Assembly (NCBI GenBank): GCA_963714155.1
Contig: OY970236.1
Location: forward strand, 806,001 to 870,000
Direction of reading: 5' to 3'
Length of the DNA: 64,000 nucleotides
DNA from: VRUE01 sp963714155
GTDB taxonomy: Bacteria; Actinomycetota; Thermoleophilia; Solirubrobacterales; 70-9
Below are positions 52,231-61,122 of the stretch, piece after piece (position 1 is the stretch's first letter; every line of letters begins with the position of its first letter). Position numbers and translations under genes: made by a program. Below the pieces are notes generated by a model. The model saw nothing but the letters and a program-made list of their open reading frames with translations. It did not search any database and was not told the DNA's origin.

Positions 52231-52903
52231 AGCTGAGGCGATCCGCGCCGTCCTTTTCGACATCGACGGCACGATCCTGGTCACCGGCGGTGCCGGCGGC
52301 ATCGCCTGGCAGCGCGCCTTCGAGGAACTGCACGGGGTCGAGGCCAACGTCGCCGAGCACACCGATGCCGGCATGACCGACCCCGAGATCGCCGCGATCA
52401 TCTTCCGCGAGGTGATCGGCCGTGAGGGCACGCAGGAAGAGCGCTCGAAAGCGATCGGCTCCTACCTCAAGCACCTCCCCGACACGGTCGCCGAGTCGCC
52501 CGGCTACCGGGTCATGCCCGGGGTCGAGGAGCTGCTCGACCGCCTCATCGACGGCGGCACGCTGCTCGGCCTGGTCACCGGCAACATCGAGGCGGCTGCC
52601 CACATCAAGCTCGCCCGCGCCCGCCTCAACCGCTTCTTCAGCTTCGGCGGCTACGGCTCCGACTCGGCCGATCGCACCGAGCTGACCAAGGCCGCCCTCA
52701 GCCGCGGCTCACTGGTCTCGGGCGGCGCGCTCAGTGACGGTTCCTGCATCGCCATCGGCGACACCCCCCGCGACGTCGTCGCCGGCCACGGCGCCGGCAT
52801 CAAGGTCGTCGGCGTGGCGACCGGCAGCTACTCGGTCGAGCAGTTGGATGGCGCTGGCGCCGACTGGGCGCTGGCCACGGTCGAGTCCGGCTTTCCTGCG
52901 TAG
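52223..52903 (+). CDS. HAD-superfamily phosphatase (phosphoglycolate phosphatase-like)
   Basis: 226 residues from GTG 52223, within the end of cydB. HAD motif I VLFDIDGTIL (nucleophile Asp13) opens the protein, then a four-helix cap, LLGLVTGNIE (motif II) and AIGDTPRDVVAGHGAGIKVVGV (motif IV). Subclass I, similar to Gph. The substrate is a small phosphomonoester. The overlap suggests co-translation with cydB, but a functional link to respiration is not obvious. Confidence 0.87.
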   Translation: MSEAEAIRAVLFDIDGTILVTGGAGGIAWQRAFEELHGVEANVAEHTDAGMTDPEIAAIIFREVIGREGTQEERSKAIGSYLKHLPDTVAESPGYRVMPGVEELLDRLIDGGTLLGLVTGNIEAAAHIKLARARLNRFFSFGGYGSDSADRTELTKAALSRGSLVSGGALSDGSCIAIGDTPRDVVAGHGAGIKVVGVATGSYSVEQLDGAGADWALATVESGFPA

Positions 52904-52904
52904 C

Positions 52905-54110
52905 TCAAGCCAGGCTGCAGCGAGCCTGGTAAATCGAGGTAAAGCCGGAGAGGAAGCCGTTGCGGGCGGCGCGCAAATAGAGGCGCCAGACCCGGACCCG
53001 TTCCGGTCCCGCGAGGCGGATCGCCTGGTCGAGGTTGTCGTCGAGGTTTTTGGCCCAGTGGCGCAGGGTCTCGGCGTAGTCGAGCGCAAAGTCCTCGACA
53101 TGGTGAGTGACGAAACCGGCCCGTTCGAGCGCCATCAGGTTGCGTGAGAGGTGCAGGGGGGCGGCGTCGGGGAAGACGTAGCGCTCCGAGAACGCACCCG
53201 CCTCGGCGTCGGTGTGGCGCAAGCGGGTGATGCCGTGATTGAGCAGCTGTCCGCCCGGCCCGAGCAGGTCGGCGAGGGTCTGGGCGTAGACGTCGATCTG
53301 TGAGGCGCCGACGTGCTCGACCATGCCGATGCTGGCGATCGCGTCGAAGCGCTCGCCGGCGAGGTCGCGGTAGTCCATGACGTGGATCTCGACCCGGTCG
53401 GCGACCCCGGCCTCCTCGGCCCGTTGGCGCGCCTTCTCGGCCTGCGGGGCGGAGAGGGTGATGCCGACCACGCTGGCCCCGTGCTTGGTCGCCGCCCAGA
53501 GCGGGAAGCCTCCCCAGCCGCAGCCGACGTCGAGCACGCGATCGCCCTCCTTCAGCGCCAGCTTGCGGGCGACCGTCTCCAGCTTCTCTTCCTGCGCCTG
53601 CTTCAGAGTCGTCGCACCGCGCGAGAAGATCGCGCAGCTGTAGACCATCGTCTCGCCGAGGAAGAGCTCGAAGAAATCGTTGGAGACGTCGTAGTGGTGG
53701 CGCACGGCGCGCGCGTCGCGCTCCTTGCTGTGGCGCTTGCCGCTGGGGCGCAGCTCGGCCTGGGGCCGGGGCGGCGGCTTCGTGATCCCGGCCGCCCGCA
53801 CCGCACCCAGCAGCAATGCGCGCTTGTCAGCGCCCTCCAGCGCCGGCGGCTGCCACTCGTCGAGCAGGGCGATCACGGCGTCCATGTCGTCGACCTCGAT
53901 CTCGCCGCTGACGTAGGCGCGGCCGAGGCCGAGCTGCCCCGGCGCTCGCAGCAGATGGGCGGCGGCGCGGGGGGAGCGCACGTAGAAGGTCGGCCCGTCG
54001 CCCTCGGTCGAGGACAGCCGGGTCCCATCCCAGAACTCGACGCTGAAGGGTCGCTTCGGGATACGCGCCTCGATCTCGCGGCGCAGGGGAGCGGTGCTGG
54101 AGAAAGCCAA
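52905..54110 (-). CDS. cfa: Cyclopropane-fatty-acyl-phospholipid synthase family methyltransferase
   Basis: 401 residues. HYDVSNDFFELFLG, YSCAIF, the SAM motif VLDVGCGWGGFPLWAA, ASIGMVEHVG and the late ARNGFLSG segment match CFA synthases, which methylenate double bonds of membrane phospholipid acyl chains. The start codon is a TTG at 54110. The convergent HAD stop lies one base away. A divergent fatty acid desaturase 55 bases upstream would supply the double bonds. Confidence 0.92.
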   Translation of the reverse strand: MAFSSTAPLRREIEARIPKRPFSVEFWDGTRLSSTEGDGPTFYVRSPRAAAHLLRAPGQLGLGRAYVSGEIEVDDMDAVIALLDEWQPPALEGADKRALLLGAVRAAGITKPPPRPQAELRPSGKRHSKERDARAVRHHYDVSNDFFELFLGETMVYSCAIFSRGATTLKQAQEEKLETVARKLALKEGDRVLDVGCGWGGFPLWAATKHGASVVGITLSAPQAEKARQRAEEAGVADRVEIHVMDYRDLAGERFDAIASIGMVEHVGASQIDVYAQTLADLLGPGGQLLNHGITRLRHTDAEAGAFSERYVFPDAAPLHLSRNLMALERAGFVTHHVEDFALDYAETLRHWAKNLDDNLDQAIRLAGPERVRVWRLYLRAARNGFLSGFTSIYQARCSLA

Positions 54111-54165
54111 GGCGCCACGACTTTACCTTTCCCGTGGACCCCAGCCCGTATGATCGCCACTCCGA

Positions 54166-55092
54166 ATGGAAAGCAGCGGCGTTCTTCCCTCAGATATTCA
54201 GCCGGTCGCCAACGAGACCCGCGATCGCATCATCACCGGCCTGGTCACGCTGGTGCCCTTCGTCGCGCTCGGGCTCGCCGGCTGGCAGGTCTGGGGCAAG
54301 GCCCTGCACTGGAGCGACGTCTTCCTCTTCCTCGGTATGTACCTGTTCACGGGGCTGGGGATCACGGTCGGCTTCCACCGCCACCTCACCCACCGCAGCT
54401 TCAAGGCGAAGAAGTGGCTGCACGGTTTGCTGGCGATTCTCGGCTCGGCGGCGATCGAGGGACCGGTGATCTCCTGGGTTGCCGACCACCGCAAGCACCA
54501 CGCCTTCTCCGACGAAGAGGGGGACCCACACAGTCCCCACGTCGATCACGGCCACGGCTGGAGCGGAGCGATGCGCGGCCTCTTCCACGCCCACATGGGC
54601 TGGCTCTTCATCCACACCCAGCGCGGCAACAAGGAGCGCTTCGCGCCGGACCTGATCAAAGACCCGACGATCAACTGGGTCGACCGTACTTTCCTCTACT
54701 GGGCGATCGGTGGGCTGATGCTGCCCTTCGCGCTCGGCTGGGTGATCGGCGGCACGCTCCTCGCCGGGCTCACCGGCCTGCTCTGGGGCGGCCTCGTCCG
54801 CGTCTTCGTCCTGCACCACTTTACTTACAGCATCAACTCGCTCTGCCACGTCTTCGGCAACCGCGACTTCGAGACCACGGACGAGTCGCGCAACCTGGCG
54901 CTGATCGCGATCCCGACCTTCGGCGAGGCCTGGCACAACAACCACCACGCCTTCCCCACCTCCGCCACCCACGGCCTCGGCCGCTGGCAGCTCGACCTCT
55001 CCGCCGTCGTCATCGACTCGCTGGAGAAGGTCGGTCTTGTCTGGGACGTAGTGCGGGTATCGCCAGAGCGCATGGCGTCTAAGGCTGCCTGA
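54166..55092 (+). CDS. Membrane fatty acid desaturase (delta-9 type)
   Basis: 308 residues. The three histidine boxes are HRHLTH (71-76), HRKHH (108-112) and HNNHH (near 273), the di-iron ligands of acyl-lipid or acyl-CoA desaturases. Four membrane helices fit the fold. ISWVADHRKHHAFSD and EAWHNNHHAF are closest to delta-9 enzymes. The last three codons and the TGA stop lie inside the left arm of repeat C1. Confidence 0.92.
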   Translation: MESSGVLPSDIQPVANETRDRIITGLVTLVPFVALGLAGWQVWGKALHWSDVFLFLGMYLFTGLGITVGFHRHLTHRSFKAKKWLHGLLAILGSAAIEGPVISWVADHRKHHAFSDEEGDPHSPHVDHGHGWSGAMRGLFHAHMGWLFIHTQRGNKERFAPDLIKDPTINWVDRTFLYWAIGGLMLPFALGWVIGGTLLAGLTGLLWGGLVRVFVLHHFTYSINSLCHVFGNRDFETTDESRNLALIAIPTFGEAWHNNHHAFPTSATHGLGRWQLDLSAVVIDSLEKVGLVWDVVRVSPERMASKAA

Positions 55093-55179
55093 CCGGCGCA
55101 TAGCGGCGTCCTCGGTCGCTCGCGTGCAGAGCACGCCACGCTCCCTGCGTCCTTGATCTGCTTGATCAGGCAGCCTTAG
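55079..55179. repeat. Family C hairpin element, copy C1
   Basis: CTAAGGCTGCCTGA (55079-55092) and its exact inverse (55166-55179) flank a 72-base core (55093-55164). The core begins CCGGCGCA, contains GCGTGC-AGA-GCACGC, and ends CTTGATCTGCTTG. The left arm is the 3' coding end of the desaturase gene; the right arm holds the TAA stop of the convergent membrane-protein gene (55176-55178). The core is identical at 63 of 72 positions to copy C2. Confidence 0.75.
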
Positions 55180-57512
55180 GGGACTTCGTCACTTTCGTAC
55201 CAGTCGAGCCAGGCATTGCATGCTTGGCTGAGCGGCACGGTGCGGTGCGATGCGGCCCGTACGGCGACCAGCTCGCCGAGCTCTGCCCTGCCGGAGTAGC
55301 CACTCAGCTCTTGCAGGGTGGTCGGCTCTGGTGCGGTGACGGTGAAGTGCACCGGGCCACCGTCGCTTTCTACTGTCCCGGCCGGCCAGAACTGGCCGTT
55401 GCTGGCGAGGCTGATCGTGCTCGGGCGTTGGCCGTCTTGTGCCGCTGTCAGCGGCTGCTTGAAACCAGGCGCGCTGAGGGTCAGCTCAAAGGGCGAGAAG
55501 TACTGGAGCGAGAGCCGCCAGCGCCCCCGCGGCAGGTCCAGCGCCTGCGTTGCTCGCTCGCCGTTCTGCAGGGTTGAGTCCGGGCTCCAGCTGGCCTTCG
55601 ACCCGATCGTCGTCTCGGGGAAGAGGCCCGCACGGCCAGGGTTGGCGGTGAGGATGCCGAGCTCAGGGGAGGCGCAATTCACTTTCGCGCCCGCCTCGGT
55701 GCCCTCGAGCAGTACGTGCCTGTCCTCCGGTGTGGGACCGACTCGCCTCCAGAGCACGTAGGAGGGAGTTTCGGCGACGCGGCGGAAGTTGGGCGGGGCT
55801 TCGCTGTTCCAGGCGGCGCGGCCCGTGACCAGGTAAGGAAAGCGATCGAGCGTGCCCTTGGAGAAGGAGTCGAAGTCAATCGGGCTGTAGGCGTCGCCGG
55901 TGTCGAACGGCTTTTCCGGGTTGGGGGAGACGTCGGCGTCGGGGAACTCGACCAGCGGCACGTGTGTGTCGGCCCCCATCAGCTCGTAAGCGGCGTAGCG
56001 GTCCTGGCCGGCGTAGAGCACCGGTTCGCCGCGCAGAACCGGCATGAACACCTGTAGCTCGGATCCGTGCCCAGGCGGCCCAATTGGGGCGTCGCGCAGG
56101 ACCAACAGGCTCGAGTAGACGGCGCCGGCGACGAAGACCACCGCCAGGGCGACCCAGGCCAGCCGCGCGCTGCTGCGTCGCCCCAACTCGAAGAGCAGCG
56201 GCCGGATCGCGATCAGCATTGCCGGCGGGGCGGCGATCATCAGCGCCTTTGCCTGCGAGTACTCGCCGCTGCTCGCCAGCGCCGCGAGGTAGAGGACGGT
56301 GCAGGCGAGAAGGGCGACCGGCAGCGCGTAGTTGCGCCGGCGCAGCCACCAGACCCCGCCGAGCAGGACCGCCACCGCCGCGATCGCCGTTGCCAAACCG
56401 GTCAGCTGGGCGCCACCGGCGGCACTGAGCCGGTAGTTGGAGGTCGGCCAGATGCCGAGCACCTCGATCGGCGAGACCGGCCCGTAGGTGTTGGTGCCGG
56501 CGACCCGGTTGAAGCCGTGGATGAAGGCGTAGGGGCCGACGACGGTGAGCACGGCGAGGGCGCCGAGCACGGCGATGATCAGCAGCGTCGCCGGCTGTCG
56601 CAGCGTCGACAGCCACGCCCGTGGCGCCAGCGCCCGGCGCAGCGCCGGCAGGGTGAGGGCCCAGAGGGCGAAGATCGCCACCGGCCAGGCGAGCCCGGCG
56701 AAGCTGTAGGAGAAGAAGACCCCCGTCACCAGGATGAGGCCGACGATCGCCGAGCCGAGCGCCGGCGCCCGCTCACCGTTGCCTTGCTGGCGCTCGATGT
56801 TGTGGAGGAGGAGGGCGAAGGCGAGGACGAACAGCGCCTCGCCGGTCTCCTTGAAGGCGCCCTGGGCGAAGTAGGAGGCACCGAGGTAGGGGATGGCGAC
56901 CAGGGCCGCCGCGAACACCCGCCGCGCCGGCCCGAGATCGCCGAGCGCGGCCAGCGTGACCAGCGCGGTGATGATGCCGATCGCGAAGATCTCGCCGACG
57001 AAGGCCTGGCCGAGCCCGATGCCCGGCAGCGCCGCGATCGCTGCCGCCAGCGCGTGCGGACCCAGTGGGTAACCGGCTTCGGGCGCCGGGCCGAGGCCGC
57101 TGCGCAGCCACTCGGCCCAGGCCAGGTGCAGGCCGAGGTCGTTGTTGAAGCCGACGCCGATGATGCCCCAGCGCCCGCTGACCGCAAACGGGATCGAGAA
57201 GAGGAGGGCGACGAGCAGCGCCACCGGCCAGCCCTCGCGCAGCAGCGAAGGGCCGGTCCCGGCCTCGCGCCGCGGCTGCCACCAGAGCAGGGCCGCCGCG
57301 GCGATGACGAGGGCGATCAGGCCCAGCGTCGCGGTGGTCGCGTGGCCGGGCGCCCTGGCGAGAAAGCCGGTCGCCGTCAGGACGGCGCCGAAGCCGACCG
57401 CAGGCGCCAGCCAGCGCCGCGACTCGCCCCCACCGGTGAGGCCGAGGATTGCGCGCCCGACCAGCAGCGAGGCGCCGCAGATCAGCGCCGCCGAGGCGTA
57501 GGTCCCGATCAT
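55176..57512 (-). CDS. Large polytopic membrane protein, GT-C-like
   Basis: 778 residues. About eleven or twelve membrane helices occupy residues 1-490, with a large loop GVGFNNDLGLHLAWAEWLRSG between helices. An extracytoplasmic C-terminal domain (about 490-778) has a beta-rich sandwich-like ending (GRWRLSLQYFSPFELTLSAPG). This layout resembles lipid-linked glycosyltransferases of the GT-C fold, but the acidic catalytic motif is not certain. No specific function is assigned. Confidence 0.7.
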   Translation of the reverse strand: MIGTYASAALICGASLLVGRAILGLTGGGESRRWLAPAVGFGAVLTATGFLARAPGHATTATLGLIALVIAAAALLWWQPRREAGTGPSLLREGWPVALLVALLFSIPFAVSGRWGIIGVGFNNDLGLHLAWAEWLRSGLGPAPEAGYPLGPHALAAAIAALPGIGLGQAFVGEIFAIGIITALVTLAALGDLGPARRVFAAALVAIPYLGASYFAQGAFKETGEALFVLAFALLLHNIERQQGNGERAPALGSAIVGLILVTGVFFSYSFAGLAWPVAIFALWALTLPALRRALAPRAWLSTLRQPATLLIIAVLGALAVLTVVGPYAFIHGFNRVAGTNTYGPVSPIEVLGIWPTSNYRLSAAGGAQLTGLATAIAAVAVLLGGVWWLRRRNYALPVALLACTVLYLAALASSGEYSQAKALMIAAPPAMLIAIRPLLFELGRRSSARLAWVALAVVFVAGAVYSSLLVLRDAPIGPPGHGSELQVFMPVLRGEPVLYAGQDRYAAYELMGADTHVPLVEFPDADVSPNPEKPFDTGDAYSPIDFDSFSKGTLDRFPYLVTGRAAWNSEAPPNFRRVAETPSYVLWRRVGPTPEDRHVLLEGTEAGAKVNCASPELGILTANPGRAGLFPETTIGSKASWSPDSTLQNGERATQALDLPRGRWRLSLQYFSPFELTLSAPGFKQPLTAAQDGQRPSTISLASNGQFWPAGTVESDGGPVHFTVTAPEPTTLQELSGYSGRAELGELVAVRAASHRTVPLSQACNAWLDWYESDEVP

Positions 57513-57558
57513 CAGGGGCGGAAACTATGGCAGCGGGGCCCGGCGGCGCCGCCTCGGC

Positions 57559-58269
57559 TCAATACTTCTCCGCCGCCCGTTCCAGGGTCGGGCGCAGGTT
57601 GTCGCCGCGAAGCGGCTCGTCGTGGCCGGTGCAGACCAGGGTCGGTTCCAGGGCGGCCAGCTTGCGCACCGACTCCTTTGCCTTGGCGTGGTCCCAGGCC
57701 CAGGCGGGGTGGGGCACGCTTGCCTCCCCCGCGGGCAGCGGCTTCCCCAGCTTGGTCGAGTCGATCAGGTAGACCGTGTCGCTGACGAGGGCCACGCGGT
57801 CGCTCTCGCGCCAGAGCCCGATCAAACCGGGAGCGTGCCCGGGGAAGTGGATGACGCGAAAGCCCGCCACATCGTCACCCTCCGAGACGGTCCCGGCGAC
57901 CTTCACTGCGCCGCCGTCCCAGCGCCGCAGCAGTATCGGGTAGAGCCAGCGTGCCGGCGCTGGCAGGGCCGAGATATCCATGTAAGGAGCGATTGCGGCG
58001 CTGCTTTCGGCGTCGCCCACCTCGTCGGGATGACAGTGGACTGGGGCGCCCAGCGAGGGCGCGGTGCCGCGATGATCGGCGTGGGCGTGGCCAAGCACGA
58101 TCCGCTTCAGGCCGCCGAGCTGCGTGGACGCAGCACGCGCCTTCTTCACCATCGCCTTGGTGCCGGCATCGAACTGCACCACTCCGTCGCCGTCCTCGAG
58201 GAAGTAGATGTTCATCGCCTTGCGCGTATCCCCGCGCAGCAGCCAGACCCCATCGGCGACCTTCTCCAT
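57559..58269 (-). CDS. MBL-fold metallohydrolase
   Basis: 236 residues. The metal-binding motif GHAHADHRG, the later HFPGHAPGLIGLW and VSDTVYLID, and a final CTGHDEPL give the ligands of glyoxalase II-like hydrolases. The compact form suggests a thioester, lactone or phosphodiester substrate. ATG 58269. It is divergent from a 50-residue membrane peptide gene 15 bases away. Confidence 0.85.
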   Translation of the reverse strand: MEKVADGVWLLRGDTRKAMNIYFLEDGDGVVQFDAGTKAMVKKARAASTQLGGLKRIVLGHAHADHRGTAPSLGAPVHCHPDEVGDAESSAAIAPYMDISALPAPARWLYPILLRRWDGGAVKVAGTVSEGDDVAGFRVIHFPGHAPGLIGLWRESDRVALVSDTVYLIDSTKLGKPLPAGEASVPHPAWAWDHAKAKESVRKLAALEPTLVCTGHDEPLRGDNLRPTLERAAEKY

Positions 58270-58284
58270 GATGAGATCAGCCTA

Positions 58285-58437
58285 ATGCCCGTTCTCTGGA
58301 AAGCCGGAATGGCGATCTTGCTGATCTGCCTGCTCGCCTCGATGGCGATCGCGATCTACCGCTTGACGACGACGCCGACCGAAATCCTCGGCGACGGCTT
58401 CCGTGGCCTGCCCGTTCGCGCCCACGACTCCCGTTAG
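58285..58437 (+). CDS. Small single-helix membrane protein, 50 residues
   Basis: ATG 58285 to TAG 58437. It starts MPVLWKAGMAILLICLLASM with one membrane helix, then IYRLTTTPTEILGDGFRGLP and a short polar tail. No family is recognised. It precedes the UspA gene by 38 bases on the same strand. Support is the hydrophobic pattern and gene spacing; the short divergent gap leaves little room for a promoter. Confidence 0.45.
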   Translation: MPVLWKAGMAILLICLLASMAIAIYRLTTTPTEILGDGFRGLPVRAHDSR

Positions 58438-58475
58438 TATCGGCCCTCGTTCAGCGACCGAGCAGAGGAGGCGGC

Positions 58476-58919
58476 GTGTTCACTCGCATCGTGGTTGGGA
58501 CCGATGGGTCGGAGACGGCCGCCGAGGCGGTCCGCCAGGCTGTTGATCTCGCCAAGCTCGCCGGTGCGCAGCTCAGCATCGTCAGTGCCTACGCGCCGGT
58601 CTCCAAGCGGCAGGTCGAGGGCGAGAAGGAAGGTGCGCCGGCGGACGTCCAGTACGAGATCGGCCCGCGCGAGGACGTCAACCTGGTTCTCGATGCCGCC
58701 GCCGCAGCGGCCCGCAAAGAGGGGATCGAGGTGCAGACGCACCCGGTCGAGGGCGACCCCGCCGAGGGGATCCTCAACGTCGCCGAAGAGACCAAAGCCG
58801 ACCTGATCGTGGTCGGCAACAAGGGCATGACCGGGGCCCGCCGCTTCCTGCTCGGCAGCGTCCCCAACAACGTCTCCCATCACGCTCCCTGCAGCGTGAT
58901 CATCGTCCGCACTACCTGA
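58476..58919 (+). CDS. Universal stress protein (UspA family)
   Basis: 147 residues. IVVGTDGSETAAEAVRQAVDLA opens the Usp fold, and VVGNKGMTGARRFLLGSVPNNV is the GxxGx(9)G-S ATP-binding segment, so it is the nucleotide-binding class. GTG 58476 follows AGAGGAGG. Its TGA stop lies in the left arm of repeat C2. Confidence 0.93.
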   Translation: MFTRIVVGTDGSETAAEAVRQAVDLAKLAGAQLSIVSAYAPVSKRQVEGEKEGAPADVQYEIGPREDVNLVLDAAAAAARKEGIEVQTHPVEGDPAEGILNVAEETKADLIVVGNKGMTGARRFLLGSVPNNVSHHAPCSVIIVRTT

Positions 58920-59017
58920 GGGCGTCTGGCCGGCGCAGCTCGGCGTCCGCGGTCGCTTGCGTGCGGAGCACGCGGCGCTCCCTGTGTCCTTGATCTGCTT
59001 GGCCAGACACCCTCAGG
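58915..59017. repeat. Family C hairpin element, copy C2
   Basis: Arms of 17 bases, 58915-58931 and 59001-59017, pair with one G-T wobble (CCTGAGGGCGTCTGGCC on the left). The 72-base core (58930-59001) contains GCGTGC-GGA-GCACGC and ends CTTGATCTGCTTG. The left arm includes the UspA stop codon. It lies in the convergent gap before the subtilase gene. Core matches C1; arms do not. Confidence 0.75.
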
Positions 59018-59041
59018 CGGCGCGTTCGGTCGCAGCTGCCG

Positions 59042-60385
59042 CTAGGTGGCTGGCAAAGTGGCCTCGCCTGCATCGATCAACCCAGCTCCTTGGCGCATTT
59101 CAGGCTGGCCAAGGTCGCGTGCGGTGCGGCGCAGGCGCTTCGTCACTGCGTTGACGCGTCCCGGCGTTCGCTTGTTTTTGACTGTACCGCTGGCCAGCAC
59201 CATCGCGGCGACGGCGGAGACGTGGGCGGCTGACATCGAGGTGCCGACGTAGTTGCTGGGCTCAGCGAAGCGGCTGGTGCTGCCCCCCTTCAGGGTCACC
59301 TGGTAGATCGAGCTGGACGAGATCGAGGGGCAGCCGATCAGCGCCGGGCCACCCCCCGGGGCGATCAGGTCGACGTCGCGGCCGCTCAGCGAGTAGGCGC
59401 CCAGGCAGCCACCCTCGGTGCTGCCGCCGACGCCGATCACGTGCGGGCCGGTCGCCGGCGCGGAGACGCAGGCCTCCGAGCCGAGGTTGCCAACCGAGGC
59501 GACGGTGATGACGCCGTGCTCGTAGGCCTGCCGCAGCGCTTCGTCGACCCCCGGCACTTCGCGCGCGCAGCCGAAGTTGAAGCTCATATTGATCACGTCG
59601 GCGCCGTTGGCGACGGCGAAGTGGATGCCCTTGGCGATCTGGTCGGCCCGACCGCGACCCTGGGCGTCGAGCACCCGCACCGGCATCAACTTCGCCCGGT
59701 AGGCGAGGCCGGTGAGGCCGATGCCGTTGTTCGTCTTCTCGGCGATCGTGCCGGCTATGTGCGTGCCGTGGCCGTTTTCGTCGAGCGGCAGCCGGTCGCC
59801 GTCGACGAAGTCATGGCCTTTGACGAATTGCCCGGAGGTGAAGTCGGGGCTACGGCGGAACTTCTTGCCCTGGGCGCGGTAGGCGATCCCGGTGTCGAGC
59901 ACGGCGACGGTCACGCCTTCGGCGCCGGGCCGTCCGGCTGCGTCCAGGTGTTCCCAGGCACCGATCGCGTCGATTCCACCGGCCGAGACCGGCACCAGCG
60001 GCGTGCCGGTGCCCTCCCAGGGCAGGAAGTTCCACTGCTTCATGACCCAGCCGCCCGGCGGCCCCGGCGGGCCGCTGATCGGCCCCGGATCGTTGGGCGG
60101 CGCGCTCTCCGGTTCTTCCTCTCCCGCCGACGCGGTGGCGATGTAGTTGGGGGCCGCGTATTCGACAGCGGGATTGGCTTGCAGCGCTGCCGCCGCCTCA
60201 CGCACGCTGGTCCGCGGCGGCAGTCCGATGGTTCGTGGGCGCTCGGCGCGGTTGAGCTTGACGATCAAGCGGTGTGGCGCGAAGCCGTGTGCCGCCGAGA
60301 CGCCAACTGCGGCACGGGCCGGCATCGGCGCCAGCATCAGGGCCGCGAGCAGGGTCGCAGCGGCGGTCGGAAAGCGTCGGTTCAT
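59042..60385 (-). CDS. Secreted S8 family serine peptidase (subtilase)
   Basis: 447 residues. A signal peptide (about 1-26, ending MPARAAVG) and a short I9-like propeptide precede the catalytic domain. The triad is visible: Asp164 (AVLDTGIAY), His206 (NGHGTHIAG) and Ser383 (GTSMSAAHVS), with oxyanion Asn300 (SVGNLGS). Four cysteines (CAREV, EACVS, GGCLG, GCPSI) may form disulfides. It hydrolyses proteins outside the cell. No partner gene is adjacent. Confidence 0.92.
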   Translation of the reverse strand: MNRRFPTAAATLLAALMLAPMPARAAVGVSAAHGFAPHRLIVKLNRAERPRTIGLPPRTSVREAAAALQANPAVEYAAPNYIATASAGEEEPESAPPNDPGPISGPPGPPGGWVMKQWNFLPWEGTGTPLVPVSAGGIDAIGAWEHLDAAGRPGAEGVTVAVLDTGIAYRAQGKKFRRSPDFTSGQFVKGHDFVDGDRLPLDENGHGTHIAGTIAEKTNNGIGLTGLAYRAKLMPVRVLDAQGRGRADQIAKGIHFAVANGADVINMSFNFGCAREVPGVDEALRQAYEHGVITVASVGNLGSEACVSAPATGPHVIGVGGSTEGGCLGAYSLSGRDVDLIAPGGGPALIGCPSISSSSIYQVTLKGGSTSRFAEPSNYVGTSMSAAHVSAVAAMVLASGTVKNKRTPGRVNAVTKRLRRTARDLGQPEMRQGAGLIDAGEATLPAT

Positions 60386-60479
60386 CTTGACTCTGCGCTC
60401 GCAATTCCCTGCATTCGAGCGAGCCCTCCCCTAACACGTGCCCGCCGGTGAAGTTGTAGTCCCACATACTCCCCTATGT

Positions 60480-60956
60480 ATGCGGGACAACGCTGCAAAG
60501 CCGATCCCCGAGCGAATGATGGCGCTGGCGATCGAACGCGCCCGCGAGGCGGAGCGCCACGGCGACGTCCCGATCGGCGCCGTCGTCGCTCGCGGCGATG
60601 AGGTGCTCGCCGCTGCCGGCAACGAGCGCGAGCTGCGCGCCGACCCCACCGCCCACGCCGAGATCCTCGCGATCCGCGCCGCGGCCGAGGCGCTGGGCGG
60701 CTGGCGACTGCCCGGCACCACCCTCTACGCGACGCTGGAGCCGTGCTCGATGTGCGCCGGCGCGATCGTCCTCGCCCGCATCCCCAGCGTCGTCTTCGGC
60801 GCCTCCGACCCCAAGGCCGGTGCCGCCGGCAGTGTCCTCGATGTGCTCGCCGAGCCGGCCCTCAACCACCGCCCCGAGGTGACCGGCGGCGTGCTCGAAG
60901 CCGAGTGCGCCGCCCTCCTGCGCGAGTTCTTCGCCGCACGTCGGGCGGCGCTCTGA
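60480..60956 (+). CDS. tadA: tRNA-specific adenosine deaminase TadA
   Basis: 158 residues. The zinc and proton-shuttle residues are His59-Ala-Glu61 (AHAEIL) and Cys89/Cys92 (EPCSMCAGA). The later ASDPKAGAAGSV fits TadA. It converts the wobble adenosine of tRNA-Arg(ACG) to inosine; that tRNA is at 14580-14653. ATG 60480 is used; ATG 60516 is an alternative. Degenerate B-type hairpins follow. Confidence 0.9.
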   Translation: MRDNAAKPIPERMMALAIERAREAERHGDVPIGAVVARGDEVLAAAGNERELRADPTAHAEILAIRAAAEALGGWRLPGTTLYATLEPCSMCAGAIVLARIPSVVFGASDPKAGAAGSVLDVLAEPALNHRPEVTGGVLEAECAALLREFFAARRAAL

Positions 60957-60966
60957 CGCCCGATTC

Positions 60967-61072
60967 GTTCCGCTGTTCCTTGGCCCTGCTGTATCTGGCA
61001 AAAGAACACCGGAGCCCAGCGGCCTCCTTGCGCTGTTCCTTTGCCCCGATTGGCAGCGATAGGGCGCAGCGG
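60967..61072. repeat. Family B hairpins, degenerate tandem copy B4
   Basis: GTTCCGCTGTTCCTTGGCC (60967-60985) pairs imperfectly with GGCAAAAGAACACCGG (60997-61012). A second arm, CGCTGTTCCTTTGCC (61031-61045), lies 46 bases on and has only a partial partner near 61063-61072. The arms match B2 and B3 but carry more mismatches. Located between tadA and tRNA-Ser(GGA). Confidence 0.5.
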
Positions 61073-61122
61073 AGCGGATAGCGACGGGGGCACGGTCCGA
61101 GAGACGGAATCGACCCCTGAAG

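Noticed and set aside
53313..55082. A 589-codon plus-strand frame over cfa and the desaturase
   Set aside because: It is antisense to cfa and out of frame with the desaturase histidine boxes.
44772..59017. Elements C and D as ordinary insertion sequences
   Set aside because: They are about 100 bases, have no transposase, and in family C the inverted ends differ between copies; no target duplications are seen.
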